DNA of 64,000 nucleotides from CALARM01 sp964431735 (GTDB taxonomy: Bacteria > Vulcanimicrobiota > SpSt-956 > JAKJGF01), in the NCBI GenBank assembly GCA_964431735.1, contig CAYSLJ010000003.1:1-64000 (forward strand), written 5' to 3'. How positions within the stretch are numbered: the first letter of the stretch is position 1; each line of letters starts with the position of its first letter. The notes under the pieces are model-generated. The model saw nothing but the letters and a program-made list of their open reading frames with translations, was not told where the DNA came from and made no database searches. The translations under genes were made by a program, and so were the position numbers. Shown here piece by piece: positions 28,073-36,032 of the stretch.

Positions 28073-28107
28073 TACCGCAACAGGTAAAAGGGTATCCATA
28101 AAAAGCT
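28068..28107 (-). repeat. solo end of a subfamily A element inside the helicase 3' end
   Basis: The sequence CTAAGTACCGCAACAGGTAA and the following bases match the end of the A-type elements at 45 and 33549. Read on the minus strand it gives the helicase's last codons and its TAG stop. The remainder of an A element is not present here. Confidence 0.6.
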
Positions 28108-30332
28108 TCATGTAAAAATCTCAATAATATTTCAGAAGCTTTCTTATGAAGAGTTTCATTTTCATTACCGCATTTAGGGGAATATATACAGGCAGGACAT
28201 CCTTCTTCACAGGGACAATCTCTTACAAGTTCGAAGGTCATTCTCACTATTTCATGGCTTAAATGAAACGCTTTTTCCGACAGACCTATACCTCCTTCAA
28301 ATCCGTCGTAAATAAAAATTGTAGCCTCACCTGTGTCGGCATGCCACGGAGTTGAAAGTCCTCCTATATCCCATCTGTCACACATAACATGAAATGGCAT
28401 TACACCGATCATGGCATGTTCTGCTCCGTGAAGACCTCCCTCTAAATCACATATTTTTTCCTTTATCTGCTCCGGTATAATAAACCATAGAGACATGGTT
28501 CTGAATAGTAATGGAGGAAGGTCTAGCTCTATTATAGGTGCCATTGAATCATATTTCTTTATTTTATAACCTGTATAATATTCTTTTACCTCAACCTCTC
28601 CGAAGAATATTTCCAGATTTCCTGATTTTTTGCTTTTAATTCCCTTCAAGATTTTCAAATCTACTTCTTTTATGACTTCAGTATGATAATCAACATCATT
28701 TTTTTTAACATAAATATGACATTTGTCCAGATCCATTTTATTTACTTTATAGGTCTCTCCCTGATGAAGCAGAACTGCTCCTTCATGGCCTTCCCTGTAT
28801 GCCTGGGCTCTATCCATAGTTTCAAGGAGTTTTCCGTCACAGAAAACTTTAAAGACAGTAGAAGAAATACTGTTTAAGCTGACACTTTCTACAGGTCTTA
28901 TCTTCCCGCTGTAGACCAGGCCATAAGACATTTTTCTCAGAAGTCTCCTATGTTCAAGGTCTTTTAAAAAATCCTTTAATTTATCACCGAAATACAATAT
29001 ATCATACAGAGGATTCAGTGGTAATTCAGAGGAAGCACATAATATATGACCTTCTATTATATAGGGGTTTGTCAGGTCTATTATGGCATGTTCATGAGGT
29101 TTATCGAAAAAACAGCCTGGATGTTTCATAAAATATTGATCCAGCGGGTTCTGAAATGCTACAAGAGTAACAGCAGATGAAAAAGTTCCTCTTCCTGACC
29201 TTCCCGCCTGCTGCCATGTAGATATGATTGTACCGGGATAACCGGATATGACAACACAGTCAAGAGTTCCTATATCTATACCCAGTTCCAGAGCATTTGT
29301 AGATATTACACCCTTCAATTCACCTGATTTCAGTCTGTTTTCTATTTTTCTTCTTTCTTCAGGTAAATAACCTGCTCTGTATGCAGTTACACTGTCAGAA
29401 AGATTTCGTCCCTTTCCGTATGTTTTTATCCGGTGAGCAATCAATTCAGCCATTTTCCTTGAAATGGTAAAACAGATGGTCTGAAGATTATGTTCAAGAA
29501 AAAAAAGACACATATGTTCTGTTTCTCTATGAGCAGAAAGAGTGTCTGTACCATCAACATAGGGATTGTAAAAAATGAAATATTTCTTACCTTTAGGAGA
29601 TCCGTCGCTGTCTATTAATTCAAAAGGTAGTCCTGTCAATTTCTCAGCAAATTCAACGGGATTTGCAAGAGTGGCAGTAGAAAGAATAAACTGAGGATTT
29701 GAACCGTAATATCTACAGATCCGACGGAGTCTTCTCAGAAGGTAAGCCATATTACTGCCCATAACACCTCTGTATTGATGTGCTTCATCAATGATAACAA
29801 AATGAAGGTTTTTATAAAAATTTCTCCATTTAGTGTGCCATGGAAGAATATGATGAAGTTCATAGGGATTGCTTATTATAAGGCGGGAGTGTTCTCTTAT
29901 ATAAGGTCTTATGTCACGTGGTGTATCTCCATCATAAACTTCTGCATGCAAATTTATACCGGTTATTGTCTGTATTTCTCTTATGACTTTCAGTTGATCA
30001 TGAGAAAGAGCTTTTGCAGGGTATAGATAAAGAGCTCTTGCCTGCCTGTCATGATTTAACTGTTCAAAAACAGGTATATTAAAAGCAAGTGTTTTCCCGG
30101 AAGCGGTCGGAGTCGTGATTACAATATTTTTACCTGAAGAAAGAGTGTTTATGGCATCACTCTGATGCCGGTAAAGTTTTATTTTCTTTTTCAGAAGATA
30201 AACTATTATTTCTTTTGAAAGATCTATATTCAATTCCCCGTAAACAGGCTCTCTCGGAGGTAATACTTCTATGTGTTCTATTCTGTCTCTATAAGGAACC
30301 TTATTTTTAAGTTCCCTGATTATTTTTTCCAT
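28068..30332 (-). CDS. MrfA/YprA-type DEAH helicase with C-terminal zinc module
   Basis: 754 aa superfamily 2 helicase. Motif I TPTASGKT near 75, motif II DEAH in VIIDEAHQYRG near 182, motif III STATLAN, and motif VI QQAGRSGR. The C terminus has the DUF1998-type four-cysteine cluster CPCEEGCPACIYSPKC near 710. In Bacillus subtilis this family (MrfA) repairs mitomycin-type DNA damage independently of UvrABC. The last dozen codons, up to the TAG stop, are the end of an A-type MITE, so the native C terminus has been replaced by element sequence. No ribosome-binding site of note precedes the ATG. Confidence 0.92.
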   Translation of the reverse strand: MEKIIRELKNKVPYRDRIEHIEVLPPREPVYGELNIDLSKEIIVYLLKKKIKLYRHQSDAINTLSSGKNIVITTPTASGKTLAFNIPVFEQLNHDRQARALYLYPAKALSHDQLKVIREIQTITGINLHAEVYDGDTPRDIRPYIREHSRLIISNPYELHHILPWHTKWRNFYKNLHFVIIDEAHQYRGVMGSNMAYLLRRLRRICRYYGSNPQFILSTATLANPVEFAEKLTGLPFELIDSDGSPKGKKYFIFYNPYVDGTDTLSAHRETEHMCLFFLEHNLQTICFTISRKMAELIAHRIKTYGKGRNLSDSVTAYRAGYLPEERRKIENRLKSGELKGVISTNALELGIDIGTLDCVVISGYPGTIISTWQQAGRSGRGTFSSAVTLVAFQNPLDQYFMKHPGCFFDKPHEHAIIDLTNPYIIEGHILCASSELPLNPLYDILYFGDKLKDFLKDLEHRRLLRKMSYGLVYSGKIRPVESVSLNSISSTVFKVFCDGKLLETMDRAQAYREGHEGAVLLHQGETYKVNKMDLDKCHIYVKKNDVDYHTEVIKEVDLKILKGIKSKKSGNLEIFFGEVEVKEYYTGYKIKKYDSMAPIIELDLPPLLFRTMSLWFIIPEQIKEKICDLEGGLHGAEHAMIGVMPFHVMCDRWDIGGLSTPWHADTGEATIFIYDGFEGGIGLSEKAFHLSHEIVRMTFELVRDCPCEEGCPACIYSPKCGNENETLHKKASEILLRFLHEAFYGYPFTCCGT

Positions 30333-30783
30333 TATTTTCAGTCAATCTTTAACGGGTATATTTTATTAGGTAGTATGTGATTATCTGGGGTACCTCTCCA
30401 GCCTGGTTTCGGCCTTACGTGGCGTGAGCTTCCCGTCTGCAAGTCCGGTTTTAGATTTTTACCGCTTTTACCGCTTTTCTACCGCTTTCTTCCATTTACT
30501 TTGTGATTTTTTACCGCTTCCGGGGAAAACCATCTTTTTATCATAAAAAATCTCCGCCCAGGGCAATTTTTAAATTTTATTTTTAAGACTTTTTAAACCC
30601 TTTTAAATTATTACAGTGTAAGGTTTTTTAACACCTAAAAAAATAACTTCTTAAAATTCCTTAAAAATCTTTTAAAAAAAATATAGAGTTAATATTCAAG
30701 CCATTCTTTTAAATACCTTTTAAATCGTTTTTAAAAGCAGTTTTAATGTTTTAAGGAACCTCTGTCGATAGCATTTAAACAAA
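30333..30783. other. AT-rich accessory gap with a GC-rich patch
   Basis: A patch at about 30387-30453 is clearly richer in G and C than its surroundings and can fold into small stems (CTTACG / CGTGAG; CCAG / CTGG). It is followed by repeated TTTACCGCTTT motifs (30455-30520) and then long TTTTAAA-rich sequence (30560-30760). The TTTTAAATACC..TTTAAA motif recurs beyond the IS at 32460. No gene is seen. The GC-rich patch could be an RNA or a fragment of foreign DNA. Confidence 0.35.
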
Positions 30784-30840
30784 AGATGTAGACGTCTACT
30801 TTATAACTTATCTACTTTTATAAAATAGACATCTACATCT
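30784..30840. terminator. long imperfect hairpin downstream of the 46-aa ORF
   Basis: AGATGTAGACGTCTACTTT pairs with AAATAGACATCTACATCT across a loop of about 20 nt, an imperfect stem of about 18 bp. It ends 9 nt past the stop codon of the minus-strand ORF 30850-30990, so it could protect or terminate that transcript. Confidence 0.5.
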
Positions 30841-30849
30841 GCTATTTAC

Positions 30850-30990
30850 TTAAGCCTTTACCCATATGGCAAATGCTTTTTTACCGTAGTCGCGGGCGAA
30901 ATAAGTCCGGCCATTTCTGGTAAAATATGGTCTGAATATAAGTTTTCTGCCAGGTTTACGACCGAAATATTTCCTCAAAAAATTATCCAT
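30850..30990 (-). CDS. small basic protein (46 aa), unknown
   Basis: A 46-codon frame, too short for routine gene finding. The product is strongly basic and aromatic (RKYFGRKPGRK, RPYFTRNGRTYFARDYG, WVKA at the end), with the composition of a structured nucleic-acid-binding peptide. Upstream is AGTAAGGTTA, a modest ribosome-binding site 6 nt from the ATG, and a strong hairpin follows the stop. It sits next to the IS630 element. I do not recognise a family. Confidence 0.45.
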   Translation of the reverse strand: MDNFLRKYFGRKPGRKLIFRPYFTRNGRTYFARDYGKKAFAIWVKA

Positions 30991-31079
30991 TAACCTTACT
31001 CTTTTCTGAAGGAGTTTTTATTGCTTAACCGAATTATAATATGTGGTTTATTAGGAGGTTAAGTAATGAAAACTCCTAA

Positions 31080-32323
31080 TATAACGTTTCATTAAAGTAT
31101 TTAAGTTAAAATGAGTAGTCAAAGTCAAATTTCCTCCAAAAATGCACAACAGGAGAAGCATTGATTTCCTTAATACCCAGTAAAATTCTTTCTTTGAGTT
31201 CCTGTTTGGAATTCACCCGGATATGCTTCAAGAATGTCCTTGCCATCTTGCCAAAGAGGGTCTCTACCAGATTTAACCATGAGCCATGTTTGGGTGTATG
31301 GACATAAAGAAAGCGTCCTGGCCTGGTTGCAAGGTATTTCATTGTTTCTTTAGATATATGAGCAGAATGATTATCCAAAATGATACGAATAATAGAGTCA
31401 GCAGGATAATAAGCATCCATTTCCTTGAGTAAGGATATAAACTCAGAACTTCTGTGTCTATCATGAACCTGAGCAATCACATGACCATCATGCAAATCTA
31501 ATGCTGCCAAAATTGACAATGTTCCAAGTCGTTTATATTCATAATCCCTCATCACCCTGGACTGTTTGTTAGGATCAGGCATGATATCCGGTGCCATATT
31601 CTTAATTGCCTGCACCCCTGGTTTTTCATCCACAGATACGGTAATAATAGACGGTATGTCATCTGGTGACAATTTTTCATTCTGAAGATTGACTTCCTTG
31701 TATACACACAAAACATCGGCCATCTTCTGTTCAAAATTCGGGGCGCGACGCTCCAAATAATAGGCCATCTTGTGGGGATGTATAGGATGTTCTTTGAGAA
31801 TCCTATGAACAGTCACTTTTGCTGCATTCTTCAAACAATCATAACCAGCTTCCGAAGCATATTTCTTCACATGAGACGCTAATGCACTCATTGTCCACAT
31901 CTCCGCTGCATAACCAAAATCCGTCGGTTTTTTGCAGGCAATATTAATCACCCAGGCCTTTGCTTCATGGGTAATCACAGGTTCTCTGGGGCGATGATAT
32001 TTGTCTTTAAGACCTGCCTCTACTCCCATAGATAATGCCTTTTCTATACATTTATATATTGTCGGGATGCTCACCTGAACTATCTTTTCAATTTCATTTA
32101 TGGGTGTCTCTTCTGAGTATAACAATAAAATTTTTGCTCGCTCCACTTCTCTTAAAGGAGCTTTCCGTGAATTTGAAAGCTCCTTTAACCGTTCTTTTTG
32201 CTTTTCATCTATAATTAGCTTTCCTTTTTGGCATTTACGTGGCATATTGATTTCCTCCCGGTGTTTTTGAAATCATTATACCATATGTATTACTATACAT
32301 CAATATTTTTATGAAACGTTATA
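31080..32323 (-). mobile_element. IS630-family insertion sequence
   Basis: An intact element of about 1.24 kb containing one transposase gene. Perfect 13-bp terminal inverted repeats, TATAACGTTTCAT at 31080-31092 and its complement at 32311-32323, include the TA target duplication typical of the family. It lies within AT-rich sequence, with related TTTTAAATACC motifs on both sides. Confidence 0.9.
31106..32245 (-). CDS. IS630-family transposase
   Basis: 379 aa. N-terminal helix-turn-helix (IVQVSIPTIYKCIEKAL), a linker, and a DDE catalytic core: first Asp in VSVDEKPG, second in IILDNHSAH, and Glu in HGSWLNLVETLF. Length and motifs match full-length IS630 transposases and the frame is unbroken, so it may be active. 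ATG is preceded by GGGAGGAAATC. Confidence 0.95.
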   Translation of the reverse strand: MPRKCQKGKLIIDEKQKERLKELSNSRKAPLREVERAKILLLYSEETPINEIEKIVQVSIPTIYKCIEKALSMGVEAGLKDKYHRPREPVITHEAKAWVINIACKKPTDFGYAAEMWTMSALASHVKKYASEAGYDCLKNAAKVTVHRILKEHPIHPHKMAYYLERRAPNFEQKMADVLCVYKEVNLQNEKLSPDDIPSIITVSVDEKPGVQAIKNMAPDIMPDPNKQSRVMRDYEYKRLGTLSILAALDLHDGHVIAQVHDRHRSSEFISLLKEMDAYYPADSIIRIILDNHSAHISKETMKYLATRPGRFLYVHTPKHGSWLNLVETLFGKMARTFLKHIRVNSKQELKERILLGIKEINASPVVHFWRKFDFDYSF

Positions 32324-32735
32324 CTAGATATAAAAACTTTTTAAGATACTTAGGACTGTAAGAAAAATAACTCCGGCAAATTGTTAGAACGGTTATCATC
32401 CTCGCGTCACGATATAAATTATAACTATGATGTAATTATTTTCAGACAGTTCCTTAATTTTTAAATACCCTTTAAAAGGCGTTTTAATGGTGTTTAAAGA
32501 TTTTAAAAATATTTGCCTGAGAAATTGCAAAATAATAGGAATGGTCTAGGAAAGAACTTGTTTTTTATTTTAAACGTAAAAATGTTAAATAAGTCATATT
32601 TTTTAGAAAAAAAATCACAAACTAAAACTGAAATTATACTTCGCCTAAAGGGCGAGGGGTTTTCTCCCAGAATGAGACACTAAATAATGAATTATAAATC
32701 ACTCAATCTAACCTGCTTAAAATATAAAACCATAA
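32324..32735. other. AT-rich gap between the IS and the next gene
   Basis: Contains a short CTCGCGTCACGATA repeat match to 6797 (near 32400), a TTTTAAATACCCTTTAAA tract resembling 30700, and a hairpin CGCC-TAAA-GGGCG followed by AGGGG at 32642-32660 that resembles the subterminal hairpins of IS200/IS605 elements. No gene found. Confidence 0.4.
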
Positions 32736-32764
32736 TTTACATAATTGATTTTACATGCTATAAT
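32736..32764 (+). promoter_or_regulatory. sigma70-type promoter with extended -10
   Basis: TTTACA (32736-32741), a 17-nt spacer and TATAAT (32759-32764) preceded by TG one base before the -10. It points at the gene starting at 32810, giving a leader of about 40 nt that contains AAAGGAGGTGAT. Confidence 0.75.
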
Positions 32765-32809
32765 GTTGACAGGGAATATAAGGTTTCAGAGAGAAAGGAG
32801 GTGATAAAT

Positions 32810-33319
32810 ATGGTAATAAATAATAAAAAAAATGACATGTACAATTATTTATTTTCCTCATTACTTATCATCTTTATAGTATTATTACTGGTAATTTTAA
32901 ACTCCTCCGAAACCTACAGAACTGTTACAGAGAATAGTAACAATTTAACCGACAAATACAGTAAACAAATGGAAACTATACAGGAAAAGTTAAAAGTCAA
33001 TTCAGACATAGCAGACAAAAAAATTACCTTCATGCTTACATCAAGAGTGTTACACTCAGAGCACTTTTCCGGTGATTTCAACTATACCGGCCTGATGCCC
33101 GAAACTATAAAAGTAGAATACACTATGGACGTGAAAGATGCCATGATATTTCTTGACAACCGCTACAAACAAATAAAGAAAGATAAAAACTGGTATGTAA
33201 CTCATGACAGACTGGACGAATATAATTACAACCTTGCCGAAACAGTAAATGTAACAAGAGATATATGCAGGGAACTCAAGAAAGAGTATCATTTACTTGC
33301 CGATGAACCATGGTTCTAA
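32810..33319 (+). CDS. single-pass membrane protein with coiled coil, unknown
   Basis: 169 aa. A cytoplasmic tail of 10 residues, one transmembrane helix (about 13-32, LLIIFIVLLLVIL), then a coiled coil and a mixed domain with no signature I recognise. The start is set by the excellent AAAGGAGGTGATAAAT ribosome-binding site; the longer upstream frame lacks one. It has its own promoter. The TAA stop lies inside the CTAAGTACCGC end of an A-type MITE, so the element has defined or replaced the C terminus. The gene lies just before the PilT-like cluster but its role there is unknown. Confidence 0.75.
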   Translation: MVINNKKNDMYNYLFSSLLIIFIVLLLVILNSSETYRTVTENSNNLTDKYSKQMETIQEKLKVNSDIADKKITFMLTSRVLHSEHFSGDFNYTGLMPETIKVEYTMDVKDAMIFLDNRYKQIKKDKNWYVTHDRLDEYNYNLAETVNVTRDICRELKKEYHLLADEPWF

Positions 33320-33549
33320 GTACCGCTCCAGATAAGTTCATACCCATTTCTAAAACCTGTCCCTGTCCGGACTCTTCCGGAAAAGATATGATCCTGTTGC
33401 GTGGTAAACTGGTTTTGCAGACTGTTAATATTTTGCGTCTATATAATTTATAACTCTCTTTTAATACGGCATATCTTTTCCTCCAGAGCCCGGCCAGGGA
33501 CAGGAGCGTGTTCCATATTTTTTGGGTACCAATTTACCTGTTGCAGTAA
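33316..33549 (-). mobile_element. MITE-like element, subfamily A, copy 2
   Basis: Inverted copy of the element at 45-282, about 234 bp. The left end CTAAGTACCGCTCCAG is intact and supplies the stop codon of the preceding gene; the right end has decayed to TTGCAGTAATG. It is followed by a GCTGANN heptamer tract (33550-33580). Confidence 0.7.
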
Positions 33550-33738
33550 TGAGTGATGACTGCTGATAGCTGAACGCTTACAAAAAATATAAGTTTATAT
33601 TAAAAATAACAGGATAATCATCTGTTATAGCAAATTATATATATAGTTATAAATATCCTCCAGTAACGTCCGGGCATTACGAAATACGAACGCCAGGAAG
33701 TAGTAATCAGGAGAAAAGTAACATAAGGAGGAGCAGGG

Positions 33739-35961
33739 ATGAAAAAAAAGATAAAAAAATCTTCAGGTAAAATAACATCAGAATCAGAAAAAAAACTGCC
33801 TTCAAAGACGGGACATAAAGAAGAAAGAAAAAATATTTCCCATGAAATATCCGGTACAAAGACTGCGGGAAAAGAAATAAAGAAGAAACTTATACCTGAA
33901 AGTTCTACCATTTCTAAGGAAAAAAGTCACATAAAAAAACCTGTGTCATTACAGGAAAATAAAAAAATTATGCCTGAAAGAACAGGCGCTCCTCTGGACA
34001 AAAGTCACATAAAAAAACCTGTGCCATTACAGGAAAATAAAAAAATTATGCCTGAAAGAACAGGCGCTCCTCTGGACAANNNNNNNNNNNNNNNNNNNNN
34101 NNNNNNNNNNNNNNNNNNNNNNNNNNNNNNNNNNNNNNNNNNNNNNNNNNNNNNNNNNNNNNNNNNNNNNNNNNNNNNNAAGTCACATAAAAAAACCTGT
34201 GCCATCAGGAAAAATAATCACTTATGGCAGTAAAGATTTATCACATCCCGGAGATACCCATAAAGATACCGGGAACAAAGAAAAAACTATAAAGAAAATA
34301 ATAAAAAAAATAATAAAATCTCCTTCAGGAGAGATTATAAAAAAAGAAATAATAGACAGAAGTGATATAAGAGAGAAAAAAACCTCAGACGAAGAGAGGT
34401 TTCTAAAAAAAATAAAGGGCAAATTAGAAGAAAAAAAAGAAACTGCCATATTAAAAGATGAGAAAATCACACTCGATGACGACCTGATAGACTCTCTTCT
34501 CAGGGCAGAAGGTATTGAGGAAAAACCCAAAAAAGAAATTACAGGTCATAAAGAAACTGCCATATTAAAAGATGAGAAAATCACACTCGATGACGACCTG
34601 ATAGNNNNNNNNNNNNNNNNNNNNNNNNNNNNNNNNNNNNNNNNNNNNNNNNNNNNNNNNNNNNNNNNNNNNNNNNNNNNNNNNNNNNNNNNNNNNNNNN
34701 NNNNAAAGAAATTACAGGTCATAAAGAAACTGCCATATTAAAAGATGAGAAAATCACACCTGATGACGATATAATAGACTCTCTTCTTATGGATGAGGAT
34801 AATGAAGAACCAGAGAAAAAAGCAGACGAAAAAAGAACAGTGCTTCTGTCTGTAGCAAAAGAAGATTTACATTCAAAGGAAGCTGAACATTTTATTCATA
34901 CATGTCTTGAACAACTTATAGAACTCGGTGCATCAGATCTTCATATATCTACAGGTCAACAACCCATAATAAGATGTAGAGGTGAACTGCGTAACCTTTC
35001 TGTGTCTCCTTTAAAGAGAGAATATACAGAAGGATTACTGAAAACAATACTTTCCGAAGAAGAAAAAGAAACACTTTTAAGACAGCAATCTATTGATTTT
35101 ATGTATATTATGCAGTCAAAAGAAGGTCCTCCTCACAGATTTCGTTCCAATGTGTATTACCATAGAACAGGTCTGAATGCAGTAATGAGGATAATACCAA
35201 ACAAAATACCTACTATTAAGGAATTAGGTATGCCTGATATTTTGTCGGCCTTCGGCAGATTTCATCAGGGACTTGTTCTAGTAACAGGAAGTACCGGAAG
35301 CGGTAAAACTACAACTCTGTCTGCTTTAATAGATCTTATAAATACAGAAAGAAACGATCATATAGTTACTATTGAAGATCCGATAGAATTTATTCATAAA
35401 CCTAAAAGATGTATAGTTCGTCAGCGTCAGGTAGGAGTACATACAAAAAACTATAACAGGGCGCTCAAATCTTCAATTCGTGAGGATCCTGATGTTATAC
35501 TTGTAAGCGAACTCCGTGACCTGGAAACAATACAACTGGCTATGACTGCTGCCGAGACAGGGTGTCTGGTGCTCTCAACTATGAGCACTACCAGTGCGGC
35601 ACGAACTATTGACAGAATCATTGACTTTTTTCCTGCAGACCAGAGATTACAGGCAGGTGCCATGCTGTCAGATTCTTTAAGAGCTATAATATCACAGCAA
35701 CTGATTCCTTCGAAAGATAGAACAATGAGATTTGCAGCAGTAGAGATCCTGATAGGATGCACTCCTCTATCAAGCCTCATAAAAGAGCAGAAAACATTTC
35801 AAATATCGTCATTGATAGAAACAAGCAGAGGACTTGGCATGCAATCAATGGATTCTTCTCTTATGACGCTTCTTGAAGATAACATGATAACCTATGATAT
35901 AGCCCATGAAGCAGCACTGGATAAAACAATATTCGAACAATATAGAAAGAGAGAAAAGTGA
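33739..35961 (+). CDS. PilT-like ATPase with long repetitive lysine-rich tail at N terminus
   Basis: PilT/VirB11-type secretion ATPase. From about 34840 on it aligns with PilT: N-terminal domain (ELGASDLHISTGQQP), Walker A GSTGSGKTTT, Asp box VTIEDPIEF, and Walker B as DVILVSELRD, where PilT has GEMRD. The His box reads CLVLSTMSTTSAARTIDR: both usual histidines are gone. Ahead of it lies about 350 codons or more of basic, disordered sequence with two tandem repeats (26- and 38-residue units) interrupted by two 100-N gaps. If each gap is filled with whole repeat units the frame runs through both, so I treat it as one gene. Strong ATAAGGAGGAG ribosome-binding site. Confidence 0.8.
33922..34203 (+). 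repeat. 78-bp tandem repeat encoding a 26-aa unit, interrupted by a gap
   Basis: Units start at 33922, 34000 and 34078; each encodes KSHIKKP..QENKKIMPERTG. The third is cut by the N run and the sequence resumes at KSHIKKP. One synonymous-looking difference apart (S/P), the copies are nearly identical, which explains the failed assembly. Confidence 0.85.
34080..34179. other. assembly gap (100 N)
   Basis: Exactly 100 N, the usual placeholder for a gap of unknown size. The flanks AA and AAGTCAC join in phase if a whole number of 78-bp units is missing. Confidence 0.95.
34436..34760 (+). repeat. 114-bp tandem repeat encoding a 38-aa unit, interrupted by a gap
   Basis: Units start at 34436 and 34550, then resume after the gap at 34723. 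Each encodes KETAILKDEKIT, DDD and SLL..EG segments. The last copy differs slightly (TPDDDII), consistent with the edge of an array. Confidence 0.85.
34605..34704. other. assembly gap (100 N)
   Basis: Exactly 100 N inside the 114-bp repeat. Completing the interrupted unit needs 41 bases plus whole units, which restores the frame used after the gap. Confidence 0.95.
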
Positions 35962-36032
35962 ATAAAACAGGTTCTACCAGAAGTCTACCAGTAAGTAATT
36001 TATCAAAAAAAATAGAAATAAGGTGGTAATTT

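Noticed and set aside
30600..30780. Replication origin suggested by AT-rich TTTTAAA repeats
   Set aside because: No DnaA-box cluster and no dnaA or dnaN nearby; similar low-complexity sequence also lies past the IS.
33680..33720. ACGA-loop hairpins in the leader of the first PilT-like gene, reminiscent of mini-ykkC (guanidine-II) or c-di-GMP riboswitches
   Set aside because: Only one short stem with an ACGA loop is formed, the second does not pair, and the conserved GEMM core is absent.
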